A DNA stretch of 64,000 nt, from positions 62,001 to 126,000 of the forward strand of contig CP064972.1 of assembly GCA_016699405.1 (NCBI GenBank), read 5' to 3'. This document shows positions 40,956 to 52,245 of the stretch, piece after piece; within the stretch, counting starts at the first letter, position 1, and the number at the start of each line of letters is the position of its first letter. A program made the position numbers and the translations under genes. Below the pieces are notes generated by a model that worked only from the letters and a program-made list of their open reading frames with translations, ran no database searches and was not told the origin of the DNA. The DNA is from Holophagales bacterium. Its GTDB lineage: Bacteria; Acidobacteriota; Thermoanaerobaculia; Multivoradales; JAGPDF01.

Positions 40956-42347
40956 CTACTCTACCTTCGAGGCCGCGGGCGGGGCAACCCCTGCGGTGCC
41001 CCCTGCGATGGCCCCCGTGGTGCTCGGCGGGGCGGCGGGGGCGGGGCGGCCGATCGCTTCGGCCAGGGTGCGATCGCCGGCGGCGTCGCAGAAGCCGCGC
41101 AGGAAGCGGGTGCGCATCGCCGTGATGCCGGCGAAGGGGCCGACCGCCGGCAGGTCGTCGGCGAGCTCGCGCTCGTAGAGGCGCAGCAGCTCGCCGACGC
41201 GTGAGGCGAGCGCCCCGCGCGAGGCGGCGAAGCGCGGCGAGTAGAGACGCGTACGCACGACGAGGCCGGCCGATTCGAGCGGCGCGAGGGCGCGCTGCAG
41301 CCGCGGCGGGGCGACCGCCAGCTCTTCGGCGAGGCTCGAGAGGCCGAGCGGCCGCTCGCCGCGCTCCCCGTGCTCGGCGAGCAGGGCGAGCGCGGCGAGC
41401 CCGAGCCACGGATCGCTCGCCAGGTGCTCGCGTTCGCCCTCGCGATCGCCGAGCATCGCCCGCCGGTGCTGGTGGCAATAGGCGACGAGGTTGCCGGCGA
41501 GCACGATCCACCAGCCGACCTGGAGCGAGACCATGAAGAAGAACGCCACGGCGAAGCCGCCGTAGACGATCTGGTTGGTGCGGCCGAAGAGATCGAGGTA
41601 ACCGACGAAGCCGCGCCGCAGGAGCTCGAGCCCGGCCGAGGCGAGGACTCCGCCGAGCAGCGCGCTGCGCGCCCGCACGTGCGTGTTCGGCACCAGGGCG
41701 TAGAGCAGGGTCAACCCGAGGGCGGTGGCGAGCGTCGGCAGCACGGCGAGCGGCGAGGTGCCGGCGAGCAGCGGCTCGGTGCGCAACTGCTCGACCATGT
41801 TGTAGAGGCCGGAGAGAGCCGTGCCGATGAGCAGCGGCCCGGTGGCGAGGAGCAGCAGGTAGGAGACCAGCCGGACGCTCCAGGGCCGGCGCGCCGAGGC
41901 CTCCCAGGTGCGGTTGATCGTCTCCTCGACCGCGAAGAAGACGCCGAGCACGACGATCGCGAAGCCGATGAGGCCGGGCCCACGGATCGTCTCGGCCTGG
42001 GCAACGAAGCGCTCGAGCGCGGCGAGCGTCGCTTCCTCCGAGTACGGGAGGATTTCGGTCAGCAGGTCGAGGAGCTGCCGCTGGTACTGGGTGAAGGCAC
42101 GGGCGCCGACCGCCGCGAAGGCGGCGAGCAGCGGCACCAGCGAGACGACGGTGATGAAGGCGAGCGCCGAAGCGCGCAGGCCGATCCCTTCGGCGCCGGC
42201 GCGGCGCCAGACGATGAGCAGGAAGCGGCCGAACTCCCGGATCTCGTGTCGGATGCGCTGCAGGCGACGGCGCAGGCCGTCGCGGCGTGCCTCCCGTCGC
42301 GAGGACTCGGACGCCGTCGGCTCCCCGCCGACCGGCTCGCTTACCAC
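40956..42347 (-). CDS. YihY/BrkB family membrane protein
   Basis: 463 residues. A basic N-terminus leads into six membrane helices of the YihY family (ASALAFITVVSLVPLLAAF, GGFAVAFFFMVSLQVGWWIVLAGNLVAY). Residues 330-460 form a soluble winged-helix-like tail (LSSLAEELAVAPPRLQRALAPLESAGLVVR), seen in some relatives. The function is unknown; older names (tRNA-processing RNase BN) are wrong. The GTG at 42347 overlaps the last codons of the beta-CASP gene, so the two are coupled. It is the first chromosomal gene after the tRNA. Confidence 0.85.
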   Translation of the reverse strand: MVSEPVGGEPTASESSRREARRDGLRRRLQRIRHEIREFGRFLLIVWRRAGAEGIGLRASALAFITVVSLVPLLAAFAAVGARAFTQYQRQLLDLLTEILPYSEEATLAALERFVAQAETIRGPGLIGFAIVVLGVFFAVEETINRTWEASARRPWSVRLVSYLLLLATGPLLIGTALSGLYNMVEQLRTEPLLAGTSPLAVLPTLATALGLTLLYALVPNTHVRARSALLGGVLASAGLELLRRGFVGYLDLFGRTNQIVYGGFAVAFFFMVSLQVGWWIVLAGNLVAYCHQHRRAMLGDREGEREHLASDPWLGLAALALLAEHGERGERPLGLSSLAEELAVAPPRLQRALAPLESAGLVVRTRLYSPRFAASRGALASRVGELLRLYERELADDLPAVGPFAGITAMRTRFLRGFCDAAGDRTLAEAIGRPAPAAPPSTTGAIAGGTAGVAPPAASKVE

Positions 42348-43735
42348 GGGACAGTGGTGCCCGACAGCGGCAGCTCGGGCCGCACCCAGCCGAGCGCCGG
42401 GATCGCTGCCGCCAGCGCCTTGCGCGCCGGGTCCTCGCCGTGATTGAGGAAGACGCGCGCCGGCGGCGCCGGGAAGGCGCGGCACCAGCGCAGGATCTCC
42501 TCGCGGTCGGCATGCGCCGAGAGGCCCTGCAGGGCGACGATCTCGGCGCTCACCGGCACCTTCTGTCCGTGGATCGCCACCGCGTCGGCCCCTTCGAGCA
42601 GCGCGCGCCCGCGTGTGCCGGCCGCCTGGTAGCCGACGAAGAGCACGGTGTTGCGCGCGTCGCCCAGCCGGTGAGCGAGGTGATGGACGACACGTCCGCC
42701 AGCGGCCATGCCGCTCGCCGCGACGATCACCACCGGATCGCTGCGACCGTTGAGCTCGCGCGACTGTTCGACGGTGCGGCAACGCTGGAAGCGGTCGGCG
42801 GCGAGCGGGTTGGCACCGTTGCGCACCAGCGCGCTCAGCTCCTCGTCGAATTCCGACGGCGAGTTGCGGTAGATCTCGGTCGCTTCGATCGCCATCGGGC
42901 TGTCGACGTAGACGCACTCCGGGTCGAGGAACCCGTCGTCGACTAGGCTCGAGAGGTGGAAGAGCACGTCCTGTGTGCGGCCGAGGGCGAAGGCCGGGAC
43001 GACGACGCTGCCGCCGCGGGCGAAGGTGCGCTCGATGACCGCGCGCAGCGCCGCCGTCGGGTCTTCGGCCGGATGGGTGCGATTGCCGTAGGTCGATTCG
43101 AGGAGAAGCGCCGCCGGGGCGTGCGCCGGGGCGACCGGGTCATGCAGGATCGGCACGTCGAAGCGGCCGAGGTCGCCGGAGAAACACCACTCGCGCCGCT
43201 CGCCGTCGGCTCCCTTGGCCGAGACGACGATCGACGCCGCGCCGAGCAGGTGACCGGCGCGCAGATAGCGCACGCGGACACCCGGCGCCACCTCGCGCTC
43301 GGTGTCGAACGGCAGCACCTCGAAGAGCCCGAGCGCGTGGCGCGCGTCGCGCGAGGTGAAGAGCGGCCGTGGCGAGGGGTGCCGGCTGTAGCCCTTCTTG
43401 GCGGCGAAGCGTGCCTCTTCCTCTTGCAGCTCGGCAGCGTCGCGCAGCACCAGCGAGGCGAGCGCCCGCGTCGGTCGCGAGCAGTAGATCCGCCCGGCGA
43501 AGCCCTGCGCCGCGAGCTTCGGCAGCAGACCGGTGTGATCGAGATGGGCGTGGGTGAGGAGCACCGCGGTGAGCTCCGACGGTGCGAACGGGAACGGCTC
43601 CCAGTTGCGACGCTCGAGCTCTTCGTCGCCCTGGTAGAGGCCGCAATCGACGAGCAGACGGGTCTCGCCCCAGGCGAGCAGGGTGCAGCTGCCGGTTACC
43701 GCGCCGCACGCCCCGAGGAAGGTCACGCTGGCCAT
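42341..43735 (-). CDS. Beta-CASP metallo-beta-lactamase RNA hydrolase
   Basis: 464 residues. The metal site HAHLDHTG lies near residue 62, further motifs are RAGHLLGAASI and FSGDLGR, and the beta-CASP domain (SVVVPAFALGRTQDVL, ASGMAAGGRVVHHL) separates the two halves. The C-terminal GLSAHADREEIL and FLNHGE complete the site. The family cleaves RNA, like CPSF73 and bacterial YSH1-type nucleases. It is divergent from the ElaB-like gene at 43869, with a 133-base gap. Confidence 0.9.
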   Translation of the reverse strand: MASVTFLGACGAVTGSCTLLAWGETRLLVDCGLYQGDEELERRNWEPFPFAPSELTAVLLTHAHLDHTGLLPKLAAQGFAGRIYCSRPTRALASLVLRDAAELQEEEARFAAKKGYSRHPSPRPLFTSRDARHALGLFEVLPFDTEREVAPGVRVRYLRAGHLLGAASIVVSAKGADGERREWCFSGDLGRFDVPILHDPVAPAHAPAALLLESTYGNRTHPAEDPTAALRAVIERTFARGGSVVVPAFALGRTQDVLFHLSSLVDDGFLDPECVYVDSPMAIEATEIYRNSPSEFDEELSALVRNGANPLAADRFQRCRTVEQSRELNGRSDPVVIVAASGMAAGGRVVHHLAHRLGDARNTVLFVGYQAAGTRGRALLEGADAVAIHGQKVPVSAEIVALQGLSAHADREEILRWCRAFPAPPARVFLNHGEDPARKALAAAIPALGWVRPELPLSGTTVPW

Positions 43736-43868
43736 GGATGGGGTCGCTCCTCCGGCAGTGTAGCAGACGCCCCGCGGTCGATCGGGTATCATTCGCTCCG
43801 CCGAACGACTGCCAGCTGCCGATCTCGTGCACTGGCCCTCGCGCCCCGGGGCGGGCCCGGAGGAGACC

Positions 43869-44252
43869 ATGACCGACACCAGCAAGACCATCGACCGCGC
43901 CAAGGACGCCGTCGTCGACGCGTTCGACGACACCCGCGACCGTCTCGACAGCGGGCTCGACGCCGCGCGCGAGCGTTTCGAGGAGCTCGCCGACGACGTC
44001 TCCGAGAAGGCCGGGGCCACCCGCCGCGAGGTCCGGCGCCGCGCCGAGGCCGCCCGCGCCTTCGCCAAGGACAAGCTCGGCTCCGCCAAGGAGGGGCTGC
44101 GCCAGGGCTACGATCGCGTGCGCAAGGACGTCGGCGAGCTTTCCACCGACGTCAACGAGTACGTGCGCGACAACCCGGGCAAGTCGATCCTGATTGCCGC
44201 CGCGGTCGGCTTCGCCATCGGCCTGCTGGTGCGCGGTCGCCGCGACGACTGA
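43869..44252 (+). CDS. ElaB/YqjD-like (DUF883) membrane-anchored helical protein
   Basis: 127 residues. A long charged amphipathic helix (residues 1-95; TRDRLDSGLDAARERFEELA, KAGATRREVRRRAEAARAF) precedes one C-terminal membrane segment (ILIAAAVGFAIGLLV) and a basic end. This is the ElaB/YqjD pattern; such proteins bind ribosomes at the membrane in stationary phase in E. coli. GGAGACC precedes the ATG. It is followed after 11 bases by a companion membrane protein. Confidence 0.75.
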   Translation: MTDTSKTIDRAKDAVVDAFDDTRDRLDSGLDAARERFEELADDVSEKAGATRREVRRRAEAARAFAKDKLGSAKEGLRQGYDRVRKDVGELSTDVNEYVRDNPGKSILIAAAVGFAIGLLVRGRRDD

Positions 44253-44263
44253 TCGCACCCGCC

Positions 44264-44506
44264 ATGGAGCCCCGCGAACGGCCGGCCTCGGTCGCCGACG
44301 AGTTCCTCGACGAGGTGCTCCCCGAGCAGCTCGACTGGCAGCACCTGGTGCGGCGCTACCCGAAGAGCAGCCTGGCGGTGGCGGCGCTCGGCGGCTATCT
44401 GCTCGCTCGCAGCCGGGGGCCGGCGCTGCTCGCCGCCCTCGGCTCGTTCGCGGCCTCGCAGGTCACCGCCCAGGTCGGCGAGCTGATCGGCGAAGACCTC
44501 GGCTAG
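44264..44506 (+). CDS. Small membrane protein paired with the ElaB-like gene
   Basis: 80 residues with a hydrophilic start and one hydrophobic stretch (SLAVAALGGYLLARSRGPALLAALGSFAA) that could span the membrane once or as a hairpin. It follows the ElaB-like gene by 11 bases and precedes the phosphoesterase by 7, so it sits in an operon. I recognise no family. Confidence 0.6.
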   Translation: MEPRERPASVADEFLDEVLPEQLDWQHLVRRYPKSSLAVAALGGYLLARSRGPALLAALGSFAASQVTAQVGELIGEDLG

Positions 44507-44513
44507 GCGGCCG

Positions 44514-45338
44514 GTGCGCCGCCTCCTCCACCTCTCCGACGTCCACTTCGGCCCGCACCACGCACCGGAAGCCGCCGCGGCGGCGCTCGACCTCGTGGCG
44601 CGCCGGCGTCCCGACCTGGTCGTCGTCTCGGGCGACCTGACGCAACGCGCCAAGCCGCGCCAGTTCGTCGAGGCACGACGCTTCGTCGACCGGATCCACG
44701 CCCTCGGCGTACCGTCGATCGCCGTGCCGGGCAACCACGACGTGCCGCTCTACCGCGTCTGGGAGCGCCTCTTCGCGCCCTACGGCGCCTATCGCCGGCA
44801 CTTCGACCGCGAGCTCGAACCGGCCTTCGCCGACGACGAGCTGCACGTCGTCGGACTCAACACCGCCTTCAACTGGACCTTCAAGAACGGCCGACTGCGG
44901 TTGGCGCGCCTCGGCACGCTCGGCGAGCAGCTCGCGGCCGTCCCGGCGACACGCTGTCGCATCGTCGTCGCCCACCACCCGCTCGTTCCCGCTCCCGGCT
45001 TCGGCGATCGCACCGTGCTGCGCAACGCGCTCGCCGCAACTCGCCGGTTTGCCGCCTCCGGCGTCGAGATGGTGCTCTCCGGGCATCTCCACCAGGCGTT
45101 CGTCACCGGCAGCGACGAGTGGTACCCGGGCAGCGGCGAGCGCGTCCTGCTGGTTCACAGCGGCACCTCGAGCTCCTACCGCGGTCGCGGCGCCGAGCGG
45201 CGACGGATGACCTGCAACTGGATCGAGGTCGACGCCGGCGAGATCCGCGTCACGCCGCTGCGCTACGAGCCGGCAGGCGCCTTCGCCCCGCTCGGCGAGC
45301 TGCGGGCCCCCCGCCGCGTCGTCCCCACCCCGGTCTGA
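44514..45338 (+). CDS. Calcineurin-like metallophosphoesterase
   Basis: 274 residues. All family motifs are present: DVHFGPH, SGDLTQR, GNHDVPL, VAHHPL and SGHLHQAF, giving a di-metal phosphoesterase site. The fold resembles the CpdA/Icc group, which hydrolyses phosphodiesters such as cyclic AMP, but the substrate is unknown. The start is a GTG at 44514, 7 bases after the previous stop. It ends the short operon with the two membrane proteins. Confidence 0.88.
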   Translation: MRRLLHLSDVHFGPHHAPEAAAAALDLVARRRPDLVVVSGDLTQRAKPRQFVEARRFVDRIHALGVPSIAVPGNHDVPLYRVWERLFAPYGAYRRHFDRELEPAFADDELHVVGLNTAFNWTFKNGRLRLARLGTLGEQLAAVPATRCRIVVAHHPLVPAPGFGDRTVLRNALAATRRFAASGVEMVLSGHLHQAFVTGSDEWYPGSGERVLLVHSGTSSSYRGRGAERRRMTCNWIEVDAGEIRVTPLRYEPAGAFAPLGELRAPRRVVPTPV

Positions 45339-45402
45339 CCGCCGGCGGGCGAGGGGATATCATCGCGCTGGCCGCGCTGGGCGGCCGGCGAGGAGGAGTG
45401 TC

Positions 45403-45674
45403 ATGTCCGACGCATGGGAGACCGTCCGGGTGGTCGGCACCGAGGAAGAGGCGGCGTTGCTCGCCGGATTCCTCGAAGAGTCCGATATCCCGTCCGAGGT
45501 CGAGTCGCTGCGCTTCCATCAGGAGCCGGTGAACTTCGGCAGTCTCGGCGAGGTCCGCGTCAAGGTGCCCGCTGACCGACTCGAGGAGGCCGAGGCAGTG
45601 CTCGCGGCGCGCGAGGAGTCGTTCGCCGCCAGCGGCGACGACGAGTCCGGCGAGAGCGAGGAGACGCCGAAGGA

Positions 45675-45678
<4 letters not shown>
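45403..45678 (+). CDS. DUF2007 (putative signal-transducing) protein
   Basis: 91 residues with a ferredoxin-like alpha/beta fold (TVRVVGTEEEAALLAGFLEE, VRVKVPADRLEEAEAVLA) and an acidic tail. This matches DUF2007, whose role is unknown but which often sits with signalling genes. GAGGAG precedes the ATG. Its stop overlaps the kinase start by 4 bases (ATGA), so the pair is translationally coupled. Confidence 0.8.
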
Positions 45679-47660
<1,982 letters not shown>

Positions 47661-47679
47661 CCGTGGATTGAGCCCCCCC

Positions 47680-48970
47680 ATGTCCGCCGACCCGGTGTCG
47701 TCCGGCGCCGTGTCGCCCGTCTTCGACCTGCTGCCCTGGCTGCAGCGGGCGAGCTGCCGTCGCCTCGACAACGGCCTGCTGCTCTGCCGACTCGACAACC
47801 CGCAGGCACCGCTGGTCACCACCGCGCTCTTCTACCGCGCCGGCACCGGCGACGAGCAGGCGGGACAGGGCGGAGTCGCCCATTTCCTCGAACACATGAT
47901 GTTCAAGGGCTCGGCCGCCTTCGGTCCCGGGGAGATCGACCGCGTCACCCAGGCGCTCGGCGGGGCCAACAACGCCTTCACCAGCCACGATCTGTCGGTC
48001 TACTACTTCTCCTTCGCCGCCGACCGCTGGGAGCGCGCTCTCGAGCTCGAAGCCGACCGGATGCGCGCCCTGCGCCTCGACCCCGACGAGGTGGCGAGCG
48101 AGCGCCAGGTGATCCTCGAAGAGATCGACATGTACGCCGACGAGCCGTGGGACTCCCTCGAGCTCGCCGTGCTCGCGGCCCTCTTCGCCGGGCATCCCTA
48201 CGGCCGACCGGTGCTCGGCACCGCCGAGGAGCTCGCCAGCGTCGGACCGGAGGAGCTCGGCGCCTTCCACCGGCGTTACTACGGACCGGACAACGCCGTC
48301 CTGGTGGTCGCCGGCGAGCTCGACGAGCGCGCCGAGGCGCGCGTCGAGGAGCACTTCGGGACGATCGCGCCACGGGACCCGGCGCGGGTCCCCGTCGGCC
48401 CGGCCTCTCCCCCCGATCGCCTGCAACGGCTCGAGCGGCGTCACGGCGAGACGGCGCGGGCACTCCTCGCCCTGCCGGCCCCCGGCGCCGACTCCGCCGA
48501 GCACGCCGCCCTCCGTCTGCTCGCCGCCGCTCTCGGCTCCGGCCGGGCCAGCCGGCTGCAGCGACGGCTCGTCGAGCAGGACCCGCTCTGCCTCGGCGTC
48601 AACGTCAATCTCGCCGAGAGCGCGACCGACGGCTATCTCGCCATCGCCGCCGAGGTCCTGCCGGGCGTCGAGCCGGCCCGGGTCGAGGCGACCCTGATGG
48701 CCGAGCCTCGCTCGCGTGCGCGAGGCACCGCTCGCCGACGACGAGATCGCCCGCGCCCGCCAGGTGCTGCTCGCCGACTGGGCGATCGGTCACGAGCGCA
48801 TCCACCAGCAGGCGCTCTCGGCCGGCACCGCTCTCGCCCTCTTCGACCTCCATCATCCGGAGCGTTCGCTCGCGGCGACCCTCGCCTGCGAGGCCGGGAC
48901 GCTTCAAGACGTCGCCCGCCGCCGCCTCGACCCGGAGCGCGGCGCGGTGCTCGGATGGTCCCTGCCATGA
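47680..48970 (+). pseudogene. M16 zinc peptidase with a single-base frameshift
   Basis: The N-terminal half carries the inverted zinc motif HFLEH and the distal Glu (ERQVILEEIDMY), so it is the catalytic M16 type. At 48706-48707 the run GAGCCTCGC contains one extra C: removing it restores MAELARVREAPLADDEIARA and the frame then continues to a TGA at 48968-48970. As written, the reading frame would run on through the pyrophosphatase gene. Either this is a recent inactivating frameshift or a sequencing error. The start is the ATG at 47680 or a TTG at 47668. The intact end overlaps ppa by 4 bases. Confidence 0.75.
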
Positions 48971-49662
48971 GCCACGACGATTTCCCCGCCCCGACCGCCG
49001 GACCGACCTGGGAACAGCTCGCCTCGCTCTTCCGTCCCCACCCGTGGCACGGCGTGCCGCTGGGCGACGAGGCGCCCGACAAGGTCACGGTCTACGTCGA
49101 GATCGTGCCGACCGACACGGTCAAGTACGAGCTCGAGAAGGCCACCGGCCTGCTGCACATCGACCGGCCGCAGAAGTACTCCAACCTCTGCCCGACCCTC
49201 TACGGCCTCCTGCCGCAGACCTACTGCGGCGACGAGGTCGGAGCGCTCTGCAGTCGCCGCGCCGGCCTCGACGGGATCGTCGGCGACGGCGACCCGCTCG
49301 ACGTCTGCGTGCTCGCCGAGAAGTCGATCCCGCGCGGCGACGTGCTGCTCCACGCGGTGCCGATCGGCGGGCTGCGGATGATCGACCACGACGAGGCCGA
49401 CGACAAGATCGTCGCGGTGCTCGCCGGCGACGCCGTCTACGGCGGCCTCACCGACATCTCGCAGTGTCCACCCGCGCTGATCGACCGGCTGCAGCACTAC
49501 TTCCTCACCTACAAACAGGCGCCGGGCGACGAGCCGCGCGTCTCGATCGCCGGCGTCTACGGCCGGGAGGAGGCGCACGAGGTCATCGCCTGCTGCCGCC
49601 GCGACTACGACCGGCGCTACGGCGCCTTGCGCGACCTGCTCGAGCATGCCCGCCGGCCCTGA
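48967..49662 (+). CDS. ppa: Inorganic pyrophosphatase, family I
   Basis: 231 residues. The signature GDGDPLDVCVL near residue 117, K and E residues in VEIVPTDTVKYELEK, and the IADDKI-like DEADDKIVAVL segment identify the soluble family I enzyme, which hydrolyses pyrophosphate with Mg2+. It is longer than the usual 175 residues, with an added N-terminus (WEQLASLFRPHPWHGVPLG). The ATG overlaps the M16 stop and its own end overlaps the second M16 gene by 17 bases, so the enzyme sits inside a peptidase pair. Confidence 0.9.
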   Translation: MSHDDFPAPTAGPTWEQLASLFRPHPWHGVPLGDEAPDKVTVYVEIVPTDTVKYELEKATGLLHIDRPQKYSNLCPTLYGLLPQTYCGDEVGALCSRRAGLDGIVGDGDPLDVCVLAEKSIPRGDVLLHAVPIGGLRMIDHDEADDKIVAVLAGDAVYGGLTDISQCPPALIDRLQHYFLTYKQAPGDEPRVSIAGVYGREEAHEVIACCRRDYDRRYGALRDLLEHARRP

Positions 49663-50908
49663 CGGACCGCCGGCGGCGCCGGCCTGGCAGGTTCGCGTGC
49701 GCCGGGTCGACGGAGCGCCGCTCGTCGCCGTGCGCGCCTGGGTGCGCGGCGGGGCGCGCGCCGAGGCGATCCCGGGGCAGGCCTACCTTGCCGGTCGCCT
49801 TCTCGCCGAAGGCACCCGACAACACGACTGGCACGCGATCGCCGCGCGCTCCGAGTCGCGCGGCATGGTGCTGCAGGCGTTCGGCGGCTTCGAAGCGCAC
49901 GGCGTCGCCGTCGACGCGCTCGCCCGCGACTGGGAGCGGGCCGTCGACGATCTCGCCGAGCTGCTGCTCGAAGCGTCCTTTCCCGAGGATCGCGCCGAGC
50001 TGCTGAAGACCCAGGCGCTCGGCGAGCTCGAGAGCCAGGCGGACCAGGCCGATGCGCTGACGGCGCGGGAGTTCCTCGCCCAGCTCTACGCTCCCCATCC
50101 GCGTGGCCGACCGCTCCAGGGTGAGCCGGCCGCGATCCGTTCGCTCTCCGCAGCCGACGCGGCCTCGTTCCACCGGGGGGCTCTCGCCTGGGGCGGAGTG
50201 CTCACGATGACCGGCGCGCTCGACGACGCCGCGGCCGCCGAGCGTCTCGAGCAGTTGCGGCGAGCCCTGCCGACCGGCTCCTCCGCACCTCCGCGGCCCT
50301 CGCCCCCACCGAGCGGCCCGGCCCCGCGTCGCGAGTTCAAGACGCGAGCGAACGACCAGGCCCACCTCTTCCTCGGCCACCTGACGGTGGACCGCTCTCA
50401 CCCGGACCTGCCGGCGCTCGAGGTGCTCGGGGTGCTGCTCGGCTCCGGACCCGGCCTCTCGGGTCGCATCCCGGCACGCGTCCGGGAGCGGGAGGGGCTC
50501 GCCTACGCCGCCTCGGCCGAAGCCGCCGCGGGGGCCGCGCTCGACCCCGGACGGCTGGTCTGTTACGTCGGGACCTCGCCGGAGACCGTGGAGCAGGCCG
50601 AGCGGGCCGTGCGCGAAGAGCTCGACCGGCTGCTTGCCGACGGCGCCACGGCGACGGAGGTGGCCGATGCCAAGTCGTACCTGCTCGGACGCGAACCGTT
50701 CCGGCGCGAGACGGCACGGCAGTGGGCTGACCTGCTCGGCCTCGCCACCCTCTCCGCTCTGCCGTTCGACGATCCGGAGTGGCCCAACGCACGCACCCGG
50801 GCGGTGACGCCCGAAGCGGTCGCCGAGGCCGCCCGCCGGCACCTCCATCCGGAGCTGCTGCGGGTCACCGTGGGTCTGCCCGGAGACTCGGCGGAGGAGC
50901 GCGACTAG
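49646..50908 (+). CDS. Non-catalytic M16 peptidase partner
   Basis: 420 residues with the two M16 domains (VRAWVRGGARAEAIPGQAYL, and later HLFLGHLTVDRSHPDLPALEVLGVLLGSG) but no HxxEH motif. In bacteria such a subunit pairs with a catalytic M16 to form a clamshell dimer. Its natural partner is the frameshifted gene at 47.7-49.0 kb. The start overlaps the ppa stop by 17 bases; a later start is possible. Its stop overlaps the convergent TPR gene stop. Confidence 0.85.
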   Translation: MPAGPDGPPAAPAWQVRVRRVDGAPLVAVRAWVRGGARAEAIPGQAYLAGRLLAEGTRQHDWHAIAARSESRGMVLQAFGGFEAHGVAVDALARDWERAVDDLAELLLEASFPEDRAELLKTQALGELESQADQADALTAREFLAQLYAPHPRGRPLQGEPAAIRSLSAADAASFHRGALAWGGVLTMTGALDDAAAAERLEQLRRALPTGSSAPPRPSPPPSGPAPRREFKTRANDQAHLFLGHLTVDRSHPDLPALEVLGVLLGSGPGLSGRIPARVREREGLAYAASAEAAAGAALDPGRLVCYVGTSPETVEQAERAVREELDRLLADGATATEVADAKSYLLGREPFRRETARQWADLLGLATLSALPFDDPEWPNARTRAVTPEAVAEAARRHLHPELLRVTVGLPGDSAEERD

Positions 50909-52245
50909 CTCGTCGAGGCCGGCCGGAAGCGCGCCGTCGGATCGCGGTCGACCCGCTGGAGGAAGGCGAGAACCTCGCGCACCACCGCGACTTCGACGGT
51001 CTCGGCGAGCACTGCGTCGCGGAAGACGGCGAGCGCCGCCAGCGCCTCCGGTTCGACCTCCTGGGACGAGAAGACCGGCACCAGCATCCCGGCGAGCTCG
51101 CGCACCTCCGACCACTGCCGCCGCTCCGCCAGGCTGACCGCGAGCTCCAGCGCCGCGGTCGCCGCCTCCATCGTGTAGCCGCGCTCGACGAAACCAGCCA
51201 CGACCGCCCGCATCTCCGGGTCCGCCTCCTCGTGCCGCCCGAGCCCGAGGGCGATGCGACTGCCGACCCAGCGCAGGCGCAGCTCGTTGAGCGGCGACAG
51301 GCCGAGACGTCGGGCGACCTGGACGTCCTCGACGTACCGGACCTCTGCCTCGGCGAAACGGCCGGCTTCGACCAGGTAGTTCACGGCGTTGTGGATCGCA
51401 CCCCAGATCGCCCGCGGCTCCCTCGTTTCGTCGATCAGGTTCCGGGCCCGATCGAGGACCTCCAGCGCTTCGTCGACCCGACCGTCGAAGGCGAGCGCGT
51501 TGGCCAGCGTGAAGAGCGATCTTCCTTGCTGATGGTGATCGCCGATCTTGCCGAAGAGCGAGAAGGCGCGTCGCGCGAAGACCTCGGCGTCGCGATACCG
51601 CGACTGTTCGTTCCTCAGCGCCGCATAGAGAGCGAGCATCTTTCCTTCGACCAGGGGGTCTCCGGTGCCGGCAGCAAGGAGCTCGCTTGCCTGGCGGAAC
51701 GCAAGCTCGGCATCGACGAGTTGACCACCGAGCCGGAGCGCGTTGCCGAGCTGCGCCTGGGCCGCGATCTCCAGATCGTGCCGGAGTCGCTCGCTCGCCG
51801 GCGCGACCTCGGCGCGCTTGGCGATCTGCAGCGCCAGGCGCGCCAGACGGACCGCACGCGCCGGATCCTCCGGCCCGGCCTCGAGGGACAGCTCCTGCAA
51901 TCGCTCCGACACCGACCACGTGTGGTAACGGCGGTGATTGGTCGCCACCAGCGTCTGCTGTCCTTCGGGGAGGGCCAGCAACTCTTCCACGAGCGGCGCG
52001 GCATCTTGCCGCTCCCGATCGATCGACGTCGCTGCCGTCTGCACCTTCGCCAGAAGGGAGGCCAGGGCACGGTCGTAGTCGCGCTCGGCGGGCCTCGACG
52101 TCCCCTCGAAATCTCTCACCGATGCCGACGCCTGCGGATTCGCCGCCGATCTCACGAGATTCCGCACTACCCTCCGCCGCTCTTCGGCGGTGGCCGTCCC
52201 GCTCTCGATCGCACTCACGCGGTCGATGGTCTCGTCGTCAACCAC
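50905..52245 (-). CDS. TPR protein coupled to the ECF sigma factor
   Basis: 446 residues from a GTG at 52245 (AGGAGGAG upstream). After a short zinc-free N-terminus (VSAIESGTATAEERRRVVRNL), the rest is repeated helix pairs typical of TPRs (AQAQLGNALRLGGQLVDAEL, GRSLFTLANALAFDGRVDEAL). The start overlaps the sigma stop by 8 bases, so the two are made together. It may scaffold or regulate the sigma factor, but no membrane segment or classical anti-sigma motif is visible. This sigma-TPR pair is a recurrent acidobacterial layout. Confidence 0.75.
   Translation of the reverse strand: MVDDETIDRVSAIESGTATAEERRRVVRNLVRSAANPQASASVRDFEGTSRPAERDYDRALASLLAKVQTAATSIDRERQDAAPLVEELLALPEGQQTLVATNHRRYHTWSVSERLQELSLEAGPEDPARAVRLARLALQIAKRAEVAPASERLRHDLEIAAQAQLGNALRLGGQLVDAELAFRQASELLAAGTGDPLVEGKMLALYAALRNEQSRYRDAEVFARRAFSLFGKIGDHHQQGRSLFTLANALAFDGRVDEALEVLDRARNLIDETREPRAIWGAIHNAVNYLVEAGRFAEAEVRYVEDVQVARRLGLSPLNELRLRWVGSRIALGLGRHEEADPEMRAVVAGFVERGYTMEAATAALELAVSLAERRQWSEVRELAGMLVPVFSSQEVEPEALAALAVFRDAVLAETVEVAVVREVLAFLQRVDRDPTARFRPASTS

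Noticed and set aside
49583..51919. 778-codon minus-strand frame opposite the second M16 gene
   Set aside because: M16 and TPR genes explain both strands; the frame starts as a shadow of one and ends as a shadow of the other.
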